From Plantactinospora alkalitolerans (GTDB taxonomy: Bacteria > Actinomycetota > Actinomycetes > Mycobacteriales > Micromonosporaceae): 53,516 nt of DNA. Within the stretch, counting starts at the first letter, position 1. Every line of letters starts with the position of its first letter. The notes under the pieces were generated by a model. It saw only the letters and a list, made by a program, of their open reading frames with translations. It was not told the origin of the DNA and ran no database searches. Positions 1 to 7,497 of the stretch are shown piece by piece. Where the stretch lies: positions 1-53,516 of the forward strand of contig NZ_JADPUN010000224.1 of the NCBI RefSeq assembly GCF_015690345.1. Reading direction: 5' to 3'. The position numbers and the translations under genes were made by a program.

Positions 1-547
1 GGATCTGGTCCGAGCGGCGTTCGATACGGCCGGCGATGGTGTTGACCTGGGTGGCTGTGGCGTGGGGTCGCTCGGCTGATTGGCGGGTCACGACTTTGAC
101 TCCTTGGCAGGGGTTGTGGGGGATGCGGCCGTCGGCGACGGCTTCGCGCATGAGGAGGCCGAACAGGGACATGACGCTGGCGGCGCTGCTGTCGGCGAGG
201 TGGGTTTTCAGTTGTTTGACGAAGACCTTGACGGCTTGGCGGGTGATCTTGGTTAGGGGTGTGTCGCCGAAGCGGGGGAGGACGTGGTTGCGGAGGTGGC
301 TGCGGTAGGCGGCCCATTTGGCGTCACCGGCGATGTGGCCGGCTTCCCAGATCTGCACCCATTCGGCGAGGGTGATTCGTCCGAGGGTGGGGTCGAGGTA
401 GGTGGCGAGGGCCTGGTCGAGGTCGACCTGCTTACGCCGGATGTCAGCGGCCCTCTGGGTGGGGTGGACGGAGTCGGTGGCGACGGTGCCGTCGGGTAGT
501 CGTAGCCGGACCCGGTAGTTGGTGCCTCGTTGTTCTATCCATGCCAT
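1..547 (-). CDS. Site-specific tyrosine recombinase (integrase), N-terminal part, cut by window edge
   Basis: The minus-strand frame starts at ATG 547 (MAWIEQRGTNYRVRLRL) and stays open to base 1, so the catalytic C-terminal half lies outside the window. The readable part matches the N-terminal arm-binding and SAM-like core-binding domains of actinobacterial phage/ICE integrases: a beta-rich start, then a helical stretch with WVQIWEAGH, FGDTPLTKITRQAVK and SVMSLFGLLMREAV. It overlaps the upstream excisionase by 13 bp, the usual xis-int coupling. The neighbouring tRNA 3' fragment (1109-1154) is the probable attachment site. Family assignment is firm; activity cannot be judged without the RHRY region. 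Confidence 0.9.
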   Translation of the reverse strand, partial: MAWIEQRGTNYRVRLRLPDGTVATDSVHPTQRAADIRRKQVDLDQALATYLDPTLGRITLAEWVQIWEAGHIAGDAKWAAYRSHLRNHVLPRFGDTPLTKITRQAVKVFVKQLKTHLADSSAASVMSLFGLLMREAVADGRIPHNPCQGVKVVTRQSAERPHATATQVNTIAGRIERRSDQI

Positions 548-906
548 GGGCTGCTCCCGCCTGATGTGTGGTCATCGCGGTGTGCATGGACGCTTCGCTG
601 CGGCGGTAGTGGCAAGTCGCGGTCCCGAACGGTGGTCGTGGGTTTGCGGCGGGGTCGTCGGCCGGTGGCGGGTTGGGCGGCGTTGGTGATGATCGCGGCG
701 AGGTCGGCGGGGGAGAAGCGCAGGTGTTTGCCAAGGAAGGTGCACGGCACCTGACGGGCGGCGGCCTTCTTTCGTAGCCAGGACTCGCGTACCTGTAGAC
801 GCTGTGCCGCCTCGGCGGGGGTGTAGAGCAGCGGCTGACTGTCCCCGCTCACGCTGACGGCCTGGTTGGGATAGCCGGAGTGTCGTGGTTGTGATGGCGT
901 AGCCAT
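535..906 (-). CDS. Excisionase-like MerR/HTH_17 DNA-binding protein
   Basis: About 123 residues starting MATPSQPRHSG. The core LLYTPAEAAQRLQVRESWLR followed by RQVPCTFLGKHLRFSPADL is the helix-turn-helix_17 (excisionase) fold: a first helix with a PAEAA signature, a recognition helix, then the conserved H-L-R-F strand. I chose ATG 906 over longer in-frame starts because TTGGAG sits about 8 nt upstream and the longer extension reads through the tRNA fragment. The C-terminus overlaps the integrase start. It probably controls directionality of excision. The basic, low-complexity C-terminal 40 residues have no recognisable fold. Confidence 0.82.
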   Translation of the reverse strand: MATPSQPRHSGYPNQAVSVSGDSQPLLYTPAEAAQRLQVRESWLRKKAAARQVPCTFLGKHLRFSPADLAAIITNAAQPATGRRPRRKPTTTVRDRDLPLPPQRSVHAHRDDHTSGGSSPWHG

Positions 907-975
907 GAAGTGGTCTCCAAGAGGTATGGATGTGATGGAACCGGGTGGGCCTCTGGGCCAGGGAGGCATGACACG

Positions 976-1008
976 ACGACGGCCGACGCCCAAGGCGTCG
1001 GCCGTCGT
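976..1008. terminator. Perfect 15-bp hairpin upstream of xis
   Basis: Arms 976-990 and 994-1008 are perfectly complementary with a 3-nt loop (CAA). The stem is GC-rich and followed by TT on the plus strand. It may be a terminator insulating the xis-int unit, or a cruciform in the attachment region. There is no long T tract, so it is called by structure only. Confidence 0.55.
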
Positions 1009-1108
1009 TTGCCGATAGCAGGTGGTGCATGTGCCGGGAGGAGCGATCGTTACTTGCGGCGGGGTGAGGTTCGGTCTCCGGTCGCGTTGCACGACGGGTT
1101 GGAGCATC

Positions 1109-1154
1109 GGACTACGGATCAGAAGGTTAGGGGTTCGAATCCCTTCGGGCGCGC
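1109..1154 (+). other. Attachment-site copy: 3' half of a tRNA-Arg(ACG) gene
   Basis: The anticodon loop CTACGGA (anticodon ACG), the TCAGA half-stem, the T arm AGGGG-TTCGAAT-CCCTT and acceptor 3' strand CGGGCGC are present. The matching 5' acceptor strand GCGCCCG is missing upstream. Bases 1095-1108 still look D-arm-like but do not pair properly. This is what integration into a tRNA 3' end leaves at the distal end of an element; the intact tRNA would be beyond the left edge. The adjacent int/xis supports this. It is not a functional tRNA gene. Confidence 0.72.
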
Positions 1155-1165
1155 AGAGCAAGGGG

Positions 1166-1207
1166 AAGCCCCCTACCCAGCCGAAACGGCAGGGTTGGGA
1201 GCTTTTT
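1166..1207 (+). terminator. Terminator downstream of the tRNA-Arg fragment
   Basis: An imperfect hairpin around the loop GCCG-AAA-CGGC, with outer arms AAGCCCCC / GGGAGCTT, is followed by TTTTT at 1203-1207. It is an intrinsic terminator in the position expected for the native terminator of the tRNA gene, so sequence to its right is chromosomal flank rather than element. Confidence 0.6.
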
Positions 1208-1221
1208 CGTGTCCGCCAGAA

Positions 1222-1347
1222 TCAGCCTTCGAGCGGGGCGTGACGCAGCCAGGACACGTAGACGATGGTGTCTCCCGAGGGGCGTAGCGCAAGCTTGCGG
1301 ATGACCCACCACTGGTCCAGCCGCAGCACGGCGAGCGTTATGACCAC
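1222..1347 (-). CDS. Possible small protein or remnant, unknown
   Basis: A 41-codon minus-strand frame from GTG 1347 reads VVITLAVLRLDQWWVIRKLA and ends RHAPLEG. The composition (WW, hydrophobic alternation, few rare codons) looks protein-like rather than random. I do not recognise it. It sits just outside the attachment site and could be the end of a decayed gene. Confidence 0.25.
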   Translation of the reverse strand: MVITLAVLRLDQWWVIRKLALRPSGDTIVYVSWLRHAPLEG

Positions 1348-1512
1348 GAGGATCGGGCAGCGATGGCGAGTCCGCGCTCCGCGGCAGTGTTCGTCAGTGC
1401 TTCACCGTTGACATAGAGCCGGTGGGAGAGGTGAGCCAACGTCGCGACGACATCGTCGATGAGCTGTTGGTTGCTGAGCGTGACCGCGAGTCTAGGGTCA
1501 GCAGGCCGAGGC
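1338..1512 (-). pseudogene. Start-less coding remnant
   Basis: An open minus-strand frame of about 57 codons contains SNQQLIDDVVATLAHLSHRL and ends with TAA at 1338-1340. It is closed upstream by a TAG and has no start codon, so it looks like the tail of a truncated gene. No family recognised. Confidence 0.25.
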
Positions 1513-1530
1513 CGTCGCGCTGCGGCCTAC

Positions 1531-1576
1531 TTTCTTCACATCGACCTTTCTTCACATCGACTTTGTTGACATCGAC
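1531..1576. repeat. Three tandem 15-bp repeats upstream of the fatty acyl-AMP ligase gene
   Basis: Two identical copies of TTTCTTCACATCGAC (1531-1545, 1547-1561) and a third, TTTGTTGACATCGAC (1562-1576), recur at 15-16 bp spacing. They lie 156-201 bp upstream of the fatty acyl-AMP ligase start. Tandem direct repeats at near-helical spacing suggest an operator, for example for a cluster regulator, but no protein has been assigned. Confidence 0.5.
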
Positions 1577-1595
1577 GTTTCCGAAGATCGAGGAT
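1566..1595 (+). promoter_or_regulatory. Candidate promoter for the fatty acyl-AMP ligase gene
   Basis: TTGACA at 1566-1571 lies inside the third repeat; GAGGAT at 1590-1595 follows after 18 bp. This resembles a vegetative actinobacterial -35/-10 pair. If used, the transcript would have a leader of about 130 nt. Confidence 0.35.
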
Positions 1596-1731
1596 GATCG
1601 CAGCATGTACGTCACGTCAGGTCGTTTCAGTTGGCGCTGACGAATACGGGGGTGCGATCGTCAGTGCGAATGTTCATGTCGGCGCGGCCGGCGGAAGTCG
1701 TCGTAGCTCGTAGCCGCCGGGGTGGCCTTCC

Positions 1732-3369
1732 GTGACCGGGGCGCCGGCATCGATCGTCGACCTGCTCGGACGTGGGGTTGCGGGCTCCGGTCGCCTCGTC
1801 AGCGTGGCACCAGGGCGTGCGGACAGGATCCTGACCTTCGCCGACCTGGACGCAGCATCCGGCCTCGGTGCATCGGCGCTCGGAGCCGTAGGTGACCGAG
1901 CCCGGGCTGGTCGGAACGTCGTTCTCGCGTGCAACGACCCACTCGCCTTCGTCACCGCCTTCTTCAGCGCGGCGAAGAACGGTGACGTCCCGGTGCCCGG
2001 GCCGAGCAGGCCGCTGTCCAGCCAGGCCCACCTTCGGCGCCTGCTCGGCATCGTCGAAGCCTCCCGGGCGAGCATCGTGGTCACCGACGAGCCTTCCCCG
2101 ACGGAGTTGCGGGAGCGCCTGGAGGGGACCGGGGTCGTTGTCGTCCCGGCGGTCGACCTGAACCACGCCACCCGCCCGTACCGGACACCCCGGCCCAACG
2201 ACACCGCGTACGTGCAGTACACGTCAGGGTCGGTGGCGGCCCCGAAACCGATCATGATCCGGCAACGGCAGGCGCTCGCCCAGCTCGCCCAGGCTGCTGC
2301 GGCCTACGCGGAGGACCGGTCCAGCGTCAGCGTCAACTGGGTACCGCTGTACCACGACATGGGCCTGGTCACCAGCGTGCTTCGCCCGCTCTGGTCCGAC
2401 TACACCTCCGTCGTGCTGGACCCGATGGACTTCGTTCGCGATCCGGGGTACTGGCTGGCCGAGATGACCAGGTGGCGGGCCACTCACACATCGGCACCCG
2501 ACTTCGGTTACGCGCTCTGCGCGACGCGGGTCGCCGCTCCCGAGCGCTTCAATCTGACGTCGCTGCGGGTGGCGCGTAGCGCTGGCGAGATGGTTCGGGC
2601 GAGGACCATCGCGGCCTTCACGGAGGCGTTCCGCCCCTCTGGGTACGACCCGATCGCGTTCAAGCCCTCGTATGGCATGGCTGAGGCGACGTTGACCGTT
2701 ACCACGTGCCCCCGGGACGAACCGCCTCGTCTGGTGCGGATCTCCCGCCGGGCCTTCCGAGACGGAGTCGTCGGCGATCCGCAGGGGGAGGACGACGTCC
2801 TGGAATTCGTGTCGAGCGGGCGTCCTCTGGCCGGCACGACGGTGACCGTCGTCGCCCCCTCCGGCGAGGTCTTGCCGGAGGGGGCGATCGGCGAGGTCGT
2901 CGTCTCAGGACCGCAGCTGGTCTCCGACGACTTCGCCACTGGTGACCTGGGCTTCCTTGTGGACGGCGAACTCGTCCTGATCGGTCGTAGCCACGAACGG
3001 TTCCAGATACATGGTGAGAACTTCTACAGCGGCGAGATCGAGACGCTGGTCACGGAGCACGAGCCGAGGGTGCGAGGGGGACGCGTCGCGGCGTTCGTCG
3101 CGTCAACGGACGGTGCCGGGCCCGCGGGTCTCGTCCTTCTCGCCGAGCTGCGCCGGGAGTATTCGACGGCGCCCGCGGAGCAGGCCGGCGCGATCGCCAA
3201 GCACATCCGCCGGGTGCTCAGCCGGGAGTTCGGTCTGAGCGTCCAACACGTCGGCTTGTTTCCCCCGAAGTCGCTACCGGTCACCACGAGCGGCAAGCTC
3301 TGTCGCGACCGGTGTCGCCTGGAGTTCGAGCGGGCCGGCGACGGTGCCTTCGCTCCGGTGACCGGTTGA
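1732..3369 (+). CDS. Fatty acyl-AMP ligase-like enzyme (FAAL)
   Basis: 545 aa from GTG 1732 (GGGGTGG about 8 nt upstream). ANL-superfamily enzyme: YVQYTSGSVAAPK (A3, ~160-172), WVPLYHDMGLV (~202-212), YGMAEATL (A5, ~314), TGDLGFLVDGELVLIGR (A7, ~403) and a C-terminal TTSGK lysine (~522). The LYHDMGL and YGxAEATL wording is typical of fatty acyl-AMP ligases, which adenylate a fatty acid and pass it to an acyl carrier protein rather than to CoA. It is the only plus-strand gene at this end, convergent with fabH across a 10-bp gap. The two free carrier proteins (5845-6421) are likely acceptors; this pairing is inferred. Confidence 0.88.
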   Translation: MTGAPASIVDLLGRGVAGSGRLVSVAPGRADRILTFADLDAASGLGASALGAVGDRARAGRNVVLACNDPLAFVTAFFSAAKNGDVPVPGPSRPLSSQAHLRRLLGIVEASRASIVVTDEPSPTELRERLEGTGVVVVPAVDLNHATRPYRTPRPNDTAYVQYTSGSVAAPKPIMIRQRQALAQLAQAAAAYAEDRSSVSVNWVPLYHDMGLVTSVLRPLWSDYTSVVLDPMDFVRDPGYWLAEMTRWRATHTSAPDFGYALCATRVAAPERFNLTSLRVARSAGEMVRARTIAAFTEAFRPSGYDPIAFKPSYGMAEATLTVTTCPRDEPPRLVRISRRAFRDGVVGDPQGEDDVLEFVSSGRPLAGTTVTVVAPSGEVLPEGAIGEVVVSGPQLVSDDFATGDLGFLVDGELVLIGRSHERFQIHGENFYSGEIETLVTEHEPRVRGGRVAAFVASTDGAGPAGLVLLAELRREYSTAPAEQAGAIAKHIRRVLSREFGLSVQHVGLFPPKSLPVTTSGKLCRDRCRLEFERAGDGAFAPVTG

Positions 3370-3379
3370 CCGCGGTCGG

Positions 3380-4408
3380 CTAGGGCCGGAGGTGGTCCAG
3401 CTTCGGCCAGGTCAGCGCGGCTGACGCCCACGTGCTGCCGGCCCCGAACGAGGTCAGCAGCACCTTCTTGCCCGGTGCCAGCAGCCCGGCCTGCATCGCG
3501 TCGGCCAGGGCCAGCGGGATCGACGCGGCAGCGGTGTTGCCGACCCGGTCGAGGTTGACGTAGCAGCGGTTCTCGGGGAGGCCCAGATTGGTGGCGACGG
3601 CGCGGAGAATACGCAGATTCGCCTGATGGCCGACGAGCAGGTCCAGTTCCGCTGAGTCCCAGCCGACCGTTCGCAGGATGTCCGACGAGGAGGCGGTCAT
3701 CCGTCGTACGGCGTGCCGGAAGACCGCTCGGCCGTCCATGCGCAGGTAGTCCCGGTCGCCGTCCAGGGGAAGCGGATGACGGGATCCGCCGGCCGACTTG
3801 ATGATCAGGTCGGCCTGATTTCCGTTGCTGCCCAGGTCGAACGCCAGGACCTGACCGTCGTCGCCGAACGAACCCGCCCTCAGCACTACCGCGCCGGCGC
3901 CATCACCGAACAGCGGGGCGACGACCTGGTCCTGCGGGTTCACGAGCGTGGTGAAGGTGTCTGCCGCTATGAGCAGGACGCTCTCTGCCAGACCGGAAAC
4001 GATCATGGACGTGGACACGGACAGGCCGTAGACGAACCCGGAGCACACCGCGTTGACATCGAACGCCGGCACGTTGGGCAGGCCCAGTCGGGCGGCAACC
4101 GAGGGAGCGGTCGCCGGGCACGGAAAGTCTGGGGTGGTGGTGGCGAGGACCACCACGTCGACAGCCGGATGTCCGGCCATGTCGAGCGCTCGGCTCCCGG
4201 CCGACACCGCCAGATCCGAGGTCGCCGCGTCCGCGTCGTTGACGTGCCGGGCGGTGATGCCGGTCCGTGAAGTGATCCATTCGTCCGAGACGCCGAGCCG
4301 GCGCTCCAGGTCGGCGTTGGTGAGCCGGCCGGGCGGGACCCAACCTCCGATGCCCGCGAGCACCGCCGTTCGCGATGCCCGCCCTCCCCGCTGGGTGGTG
4401 AACTGCAT
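3380..4408 (-). CDS. Beta-ketoacyl-ACP synthase III (FabH-like)
   Basis: 342 aa, the normal KAS III length. The catalytic triad is intact: Cys122 in NAVCSGF, His261 in GHQAN and Asn291 in GNTAAAS. FGDGAGAVVL and the C-terminal SFGAGSTWASA are also family signatures. GGAGAG lies just before ATG 4408. FabH paralogues in clusters start or extend an acyl chain by condensing an acyl donor with malonyl-ACP, or act as acyl transferases/ester formers. It ends the minus-strand run and faces the FAAL gene, so both probably prepare the lipid part. Substrate cannot be read from sequence. Confidence 0.93.
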   Translation of the reverse strand: MQFTTQRGGRASRTAVLAGIGGWVPPGRLTNADLERRLGVSDEWITSRTGITARHVNDADAATSDLAVSAGSRALDMAGHPAVDVVVLATTTPDFPCPATAPSVAARLGLPNVPAFDVNAVCSGFVYGLSVSTSMIVSGLAESVLLIAADTFTTLVNPQDQVVAPLFGDGAGAVVLRAGSFGDDGQVLAFDLGSNGNQADLIIKSAGGSRHPLPLDGDRDYLRMDGRAVFRHAVRRMTASSSDILRTVGWDSAELDLLVGHQANLRILRAVATNLGLPENRCYVNLDRVGNTAAASIPLALADAMQAGLLAPGKKVLLTSFGAGSTWASAALTWPKLDHLRP

Positions 4409-4474
4409 GCTCTCTCCTGTCCGTACCCGCCGGAGCGGGCGTCCGCCCGGCCTGCGTTGATGGGCTCGGATCGC

Positions 4475-5842
4475 TCACCCTTCGCCGAACGACTCACCGC
4501 ATGTCGGGTCGACGCCCGCCATGGCGACGAGCAGTTCCTCGAGCCGAAAGGCGAACGCCGCACTCTGCTGGCGGCTCAGATAGTGGGTGTCCACCCAGAA
4601 CGACAGTTTCGCGACCGGCCAGACCTCCCACACGTGCATATAGAAGGTCATCTGTTCGGCCTCGGCGGAGTCGCACCAGCCGAACTCGGACTGGCGCAGG
4701 AGCGCCGGATAGTCGGCGGGCTCGTGGGTGACCTTCTCGTAGGGCAGGGTCGGACGGTGGTAGTTGAAGGTACGGCCCAGTTCGGGAGCGGAGGACCGAC
4801 CGGAACTCACTTCCTCGATCAGCGCCGTCGCCGCTGTCGGGTCGAGTTGACCGTAACGCGCTGCGGCCAGCAAGGACGCGTGCGTACGGGCCAGGACCGT
4901 GGCATGGTCGCCGTGTAGATCCAGGTACAGGGGCACCGGCTGCGACAGGTGTCCCACCGTGGTTCGCAGCCGTGAGTGATTCCGATTCGTCACCACCACG
5001 AAGAGGCCGCTCTTGCGACCGCCGTCGTGCTCGGCCAGTGTGTGGGCGGCAGCGGTCAACAGCACCGACGAGGGCGCGACCCGGTACGTGGCCGCGACGG
5101 CTCGGGTGGCATGCGCCGTCGCGGCCGAGTTGAAGGCGGCATGCCAGAACCGCGGTGCCGTCGTCGATCGCGGCGGGGAGCGGTCCAGCGCCGGCATGGA
5201 CTCCAGTTGCCGGCGCCAGAAGGACAGGGCCCGCTGTCGGGCCTCGCGACCGCGTTCGCTGCGCTCGTGCCGGCCCTCGTCCAACGGTTGCCACCCCCCG
5301 TCCTCGTCATCGGCGTGCTCACCGCGAAGTTGTCGGGAAAGTTCGTCGTGGAGTACGTGCAGACTCCACCCGTCGACTGCGGGCAGCGACGTGACCAGGA
5401 CGAGGTGACCGGCTCCCGAGATCGTCCGTACGACCGCGGCGCGGACCTGAAGTTCCCGGTCACATCGGAACGGCCGCTCCCGCAGCCTCGCCGTGATCTC
5501 GCTGGTCATTACCGACAACTGGGTGTCCGAGACCAGCACGATTTCGACGTCGATCGAACCGGCGGGATGGGCGTACGCCCACAGCTGCGCGTCCCGGTCA
5601 CGCTCGTAGGTGGTCCGTAGCGCCTCGTGCCGGACCACCGTCACCCGCAGGGCCGCCAGTACCTCGTCGTCGCCGACGGTGGGAGGGATGTCGACGACCA
5701 GCGGCAGATTCAGATGCGGCCCGTAGCGGAACTCGAGGTCGGCTAGGACCTGCCAGGCAGCGAGTTGGCCGCTGGGGACCATGCCGTTCCTGGCCGACGC
5801 GCCCTGGAAGGTGAGCAGCCGCGCGTCACGGAGGGGGGACAC
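4475..5842 (-). CDS. Free-standing condensation-domain-like protein lacking HH of HHxxxDG
   Basis: 455 aa from GTG 5842; longer in-frame starts would run through the whole upstream carrier gene, so they were rejected. The fold signatures of an NRPS condensation domain are visible: VRHEALRTTY, VDGWSLHVLHDEL, LSFWRRQLE, VVVTNRNHSRLRTTVGHL. In the active-site motif the two histidines are replaced: residues 152-158 read SLPAVDG. The C-terminus (ARYGQLDP, FWVDTHYLS) closely resembles the second such protein (7498-8925), so the two are paralogues. With no catalytic His it may be structural, may use another residue, or may catalyse a different acyl transfer. The start is 3 bp from the carrier stop. 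Confidence 0.85.
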   Translation of the reverse strand: MSPLRDARLLTFQGASARNGMVPSGQLAAWQVLADLEFRYGPHLNLPLVVDIPPTVGDDEVLAALRVTVVRHEALRTTYERDRDAQLWAYAHPAGSIDVEIVLVSDTQLSVMTSEITARLRERPFRCDRELQVRAAVVRTISGAGHLVLVTSLPAVDGWSLHVLHDELSRQLRGEHADDEDGGWQPLDEGRHERSERGREARQRALSFWRRQLESMPALDRSPPRSTTAPRFWHAAFNSAATAHATRAVAATYRVAPSSVLLTAAAHTLAEHDGGRKSGLFVVVTNRNHSRLRTTVGHLSQPVPLYLDLHGDHATVLARTHASLLAAARYGQLDPTAATALIEEVSSGRSSAPELGRTFNYHRPTLPYEKVTHEPADYPALLRQSEFGWCDSAEAEQMTFYMHVWEVWPVAKLSFWVDTHYLSRQQSAAFAFRLEELLVAMAGVDPTCGESFGEG

Positions 5843-5844
5843 GA

Positions 5845-6111
5845 CTATTCGCCGCCTGACAGCGCCGGGGCCAGTTCCTGCACGAGTCCCCACAGACCTC
5901 CCGGGGTCTCGGTCGCCGGGCTGTTGAGCAGGTCGTCCGGCACGACGACCTCGAACTCGTCCTCCAGTTCCGTGAGGAGAGCCACGACCCCCAGCGAGTC
6001 GAGGCCAAGCTCCGTCAGCTCCGCGTCGGGCGAGAGCGGCGAGTCGGCGGGCAGGCAGAGGTGGCGCCGGACGAGAGCCTCGAAACTGACAGGCCAATGA
6101 GACTGGTTCAC
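5845..6111 (-). CDS. Acyl/peptidyl carrier protein 1
   Basis: 88 aa, GTG start with GGAGCAGAA upstream. The phosphopantetheine site is LTELGLDSLGVVALLTELED, with Ser39 as the attachment residue. Length and helix pattern fit a discrete ACP/PCP. It is coupled to the condensation-like gene downstream. Probable role: holds the acyl chain from the FAAL/FabH pair or an amino acid loaded by one of the cluster ligases. Confidence 0.9.
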   Translation of the reverse strand: MNQSHWPVSFEALVRRHLCLPADSPLSPDAELTELGLDSLGVVALLTELEDEFEVVVPDDLLNSPATETPGGLWGLVQELAPALSGGE

Positions 6112-6187
6112 TTCTGCTCCAGATGTGTGACGGGTGGGGTTCGCCGAGGACGGGTGGTCGCGAGGTCCGGCCGAGGCCGGGGGCCCT

Positions 6188-6421
6188 TCATGCCGGGGAC
6201 ACCGAACTCAGCCGGTGCGCGAGGTCTCTGAGGGTCGACGCTTCGAACACGTCGTCCAATCCGACCGGGACGCCGGTCTCGTCTGCCAACCGCTCGGCGA
6301 ACAGGACCGCCGTGAGGGAGTCCGCGCCCAGGTCGAACAGGTCGTCCGTGGGTGCGACAGCGGTGTGGAAGACCGCCGCCGCGACGGTCAGAACCGTCTG
6401 CAGGTGATCTTTCTCGGGCAC
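6188..6421 (-). CDS. Acyl/peptidyl carrier protein 2
   Basis: 77 aa from GTG 6421, with AGGAG 9-10 nt upstream. The motif DLFDLGADSLTAVLFAERL carries Ser35 for phosphopantetheine. It is more acidic and PCP-like than carrier 1, so the two probably carry different substrates. A 76-bp gap separates them. Its neighbour upstream is the transglutaminase-like gene. Confidence 0.9.
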   Translation of the reverse strand: MPEKDHLQTVLTVAAAVFHTAVAPTDDLFDLGADSLTAVLFAERLADETGVPVGLDDVFEASTLRDLAHRLSSVSPA

Positions 6422-6502
6422 GTGTTCAACTCCTACGTGTCTCGTAGCCGGTGACCGGGGTCGGCCCCCGTTGCTCGGCAGTGGTCCGCCGTCGATGCGG
6501 CA

Positions 6503-7489
6503 TCAGTCACCTACCTGTCGCGTCGGAAAGGAGAGGCCCAGGCCGGCCGGCGGCCGCTCAACCAGCGGAGTGTTGCGGGCACAGATCCGGAGCGTGCCGG
6601 CGGTGAGGCTGCCGGTCGGCGACCACTCACCCGGCCGGGCGATCCCCCACGGCACCAGACTGGCCAGCAGCAGCGGGTCGAACGGGACCCACCGGTCGTG
6701 CAACTCCAGCTCCAACCAGGTGTGTGGTACCGAGTAGGGAGTTGCCAGCAGCAGGCCGAACGACGTACGAGCCGGGACACCGGCACGTTGTGCCGCCGCG
6801 CACAGGTACCGCGCGGCTAACTCGCAGTCAGCGAGCCCCGCCCGGTCGACGAAGGCGAGATCCTTCCAGAGGGTCGGCGGAAGCAGGTGGTGGCGTACGC
6901 CGGCCATCCGGGCGAAGACCGCGCGCAGTGCGTCGGGAACCTCGACCGGCGAGTGGTGGACCCGCTGCCGTAGCAGCGCCGTCGGCCCGTGCGGAGTTCT
7001 CCCCACATTCTCGGCCAGCGACCGAACCCGGGGGTGGAACTCGTGGTCCCCCCGGCAGCGTTCACCTGCACAGGCGCACCGTGTCACCATCTTGACCTCG
7101 TACGTGGCCGGGCTTCCGGAGGCGCAGCGTTCCAGCGACCTGCGCCACCGGCGCATGGCGAGGTAGTCCGGAGACGGCAGGCGGAGTGCCACCGTTGCGC
7201 TGATCAGGTCGAGCCGCTCGAAGAGCAACTCCGTGCCGTGGCGGCGGTGCGGGAGGCCGAGCCCGGCGAGGAAGGCCAGCAGATCGGGGGTCAGCGCGTA
7301 ACGCAGCGCACCGGCGGCGGGAAACGAGAAGGTGCGGAGCTGGTCGGGAATCCGACGAGCCGCATCGACCAGGTCGGCCGCGGCGGCCTGGAAGGCGGGA
7401 CCACCGGAACCGTCCAGTGGTGGAGGCCGGTCGGGAGTCATGTTCGGGTCGGTGCGGGCGTCCAGTCCGGTCACGCCGCCGGTGCCCAT
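6503..7489 (-). CDS. Transglutaminase-like superfamily protein
   Basis: 328 aa from ATG 7489 (GAGG spaced 7 nt). The C-terminal third is a transglutaminase-like Cys-His-Asp fold: Cys222 in LADCELAARYL, His256 in SVPHTWLELEL and Asp271 in RWVPFDPLLL. The N-terminal ~200 residues are not recognisable; CACAGERC at 138-145 followed by HEFH could bind metal. Known precedent: AdmF of andrimid biosynthesis, a transglutaminase homologue, forms an amide between carrier-bound acyl and amino substrates. Lying between carriers and condensation-like genes, this protein is a good candidate for the real amide-forming enzyme here (inference). A protease role is the alternative. Confidence 0.78.
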   Translation of the reverse strand: MGTGGVTGLDARTDPNMTPDRPPPLDGSGGPAFQAAAADLVDAARRIPDQLRTFSFPAAGALRYALTPDLLAFLAGLGLPHRRHGTELLFERLDLISATVALRLPSPDYLAMRRWRRSLERCASGSPATYEVKMVTRCACAGERCRGDHEFHPRVRSLAENVGRTPHGPTALLRQRVHHSPVEVPDALRAVFARMAGVRHHLLPPTLWKDLAFVDRAGLADCELAARYLCAAAQRAGVPARTSFGLLLATPYSVPHTWLELELHDRWVPFDPLLLASLVPWGIARPGEWSPTGSLTAGTLRICARNTPLVERPPAGLGLSFPTRQVGD

Positions 7490-7497
7490 GGGGGACC

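Noticed and set aside
1076-1154. Functional tRNA-Arg gene
   Set aside because: The 5' acceptor strand pairs at only about 4 of 7 positions and the D stem is mismatched, so it is an attachment-site copy.
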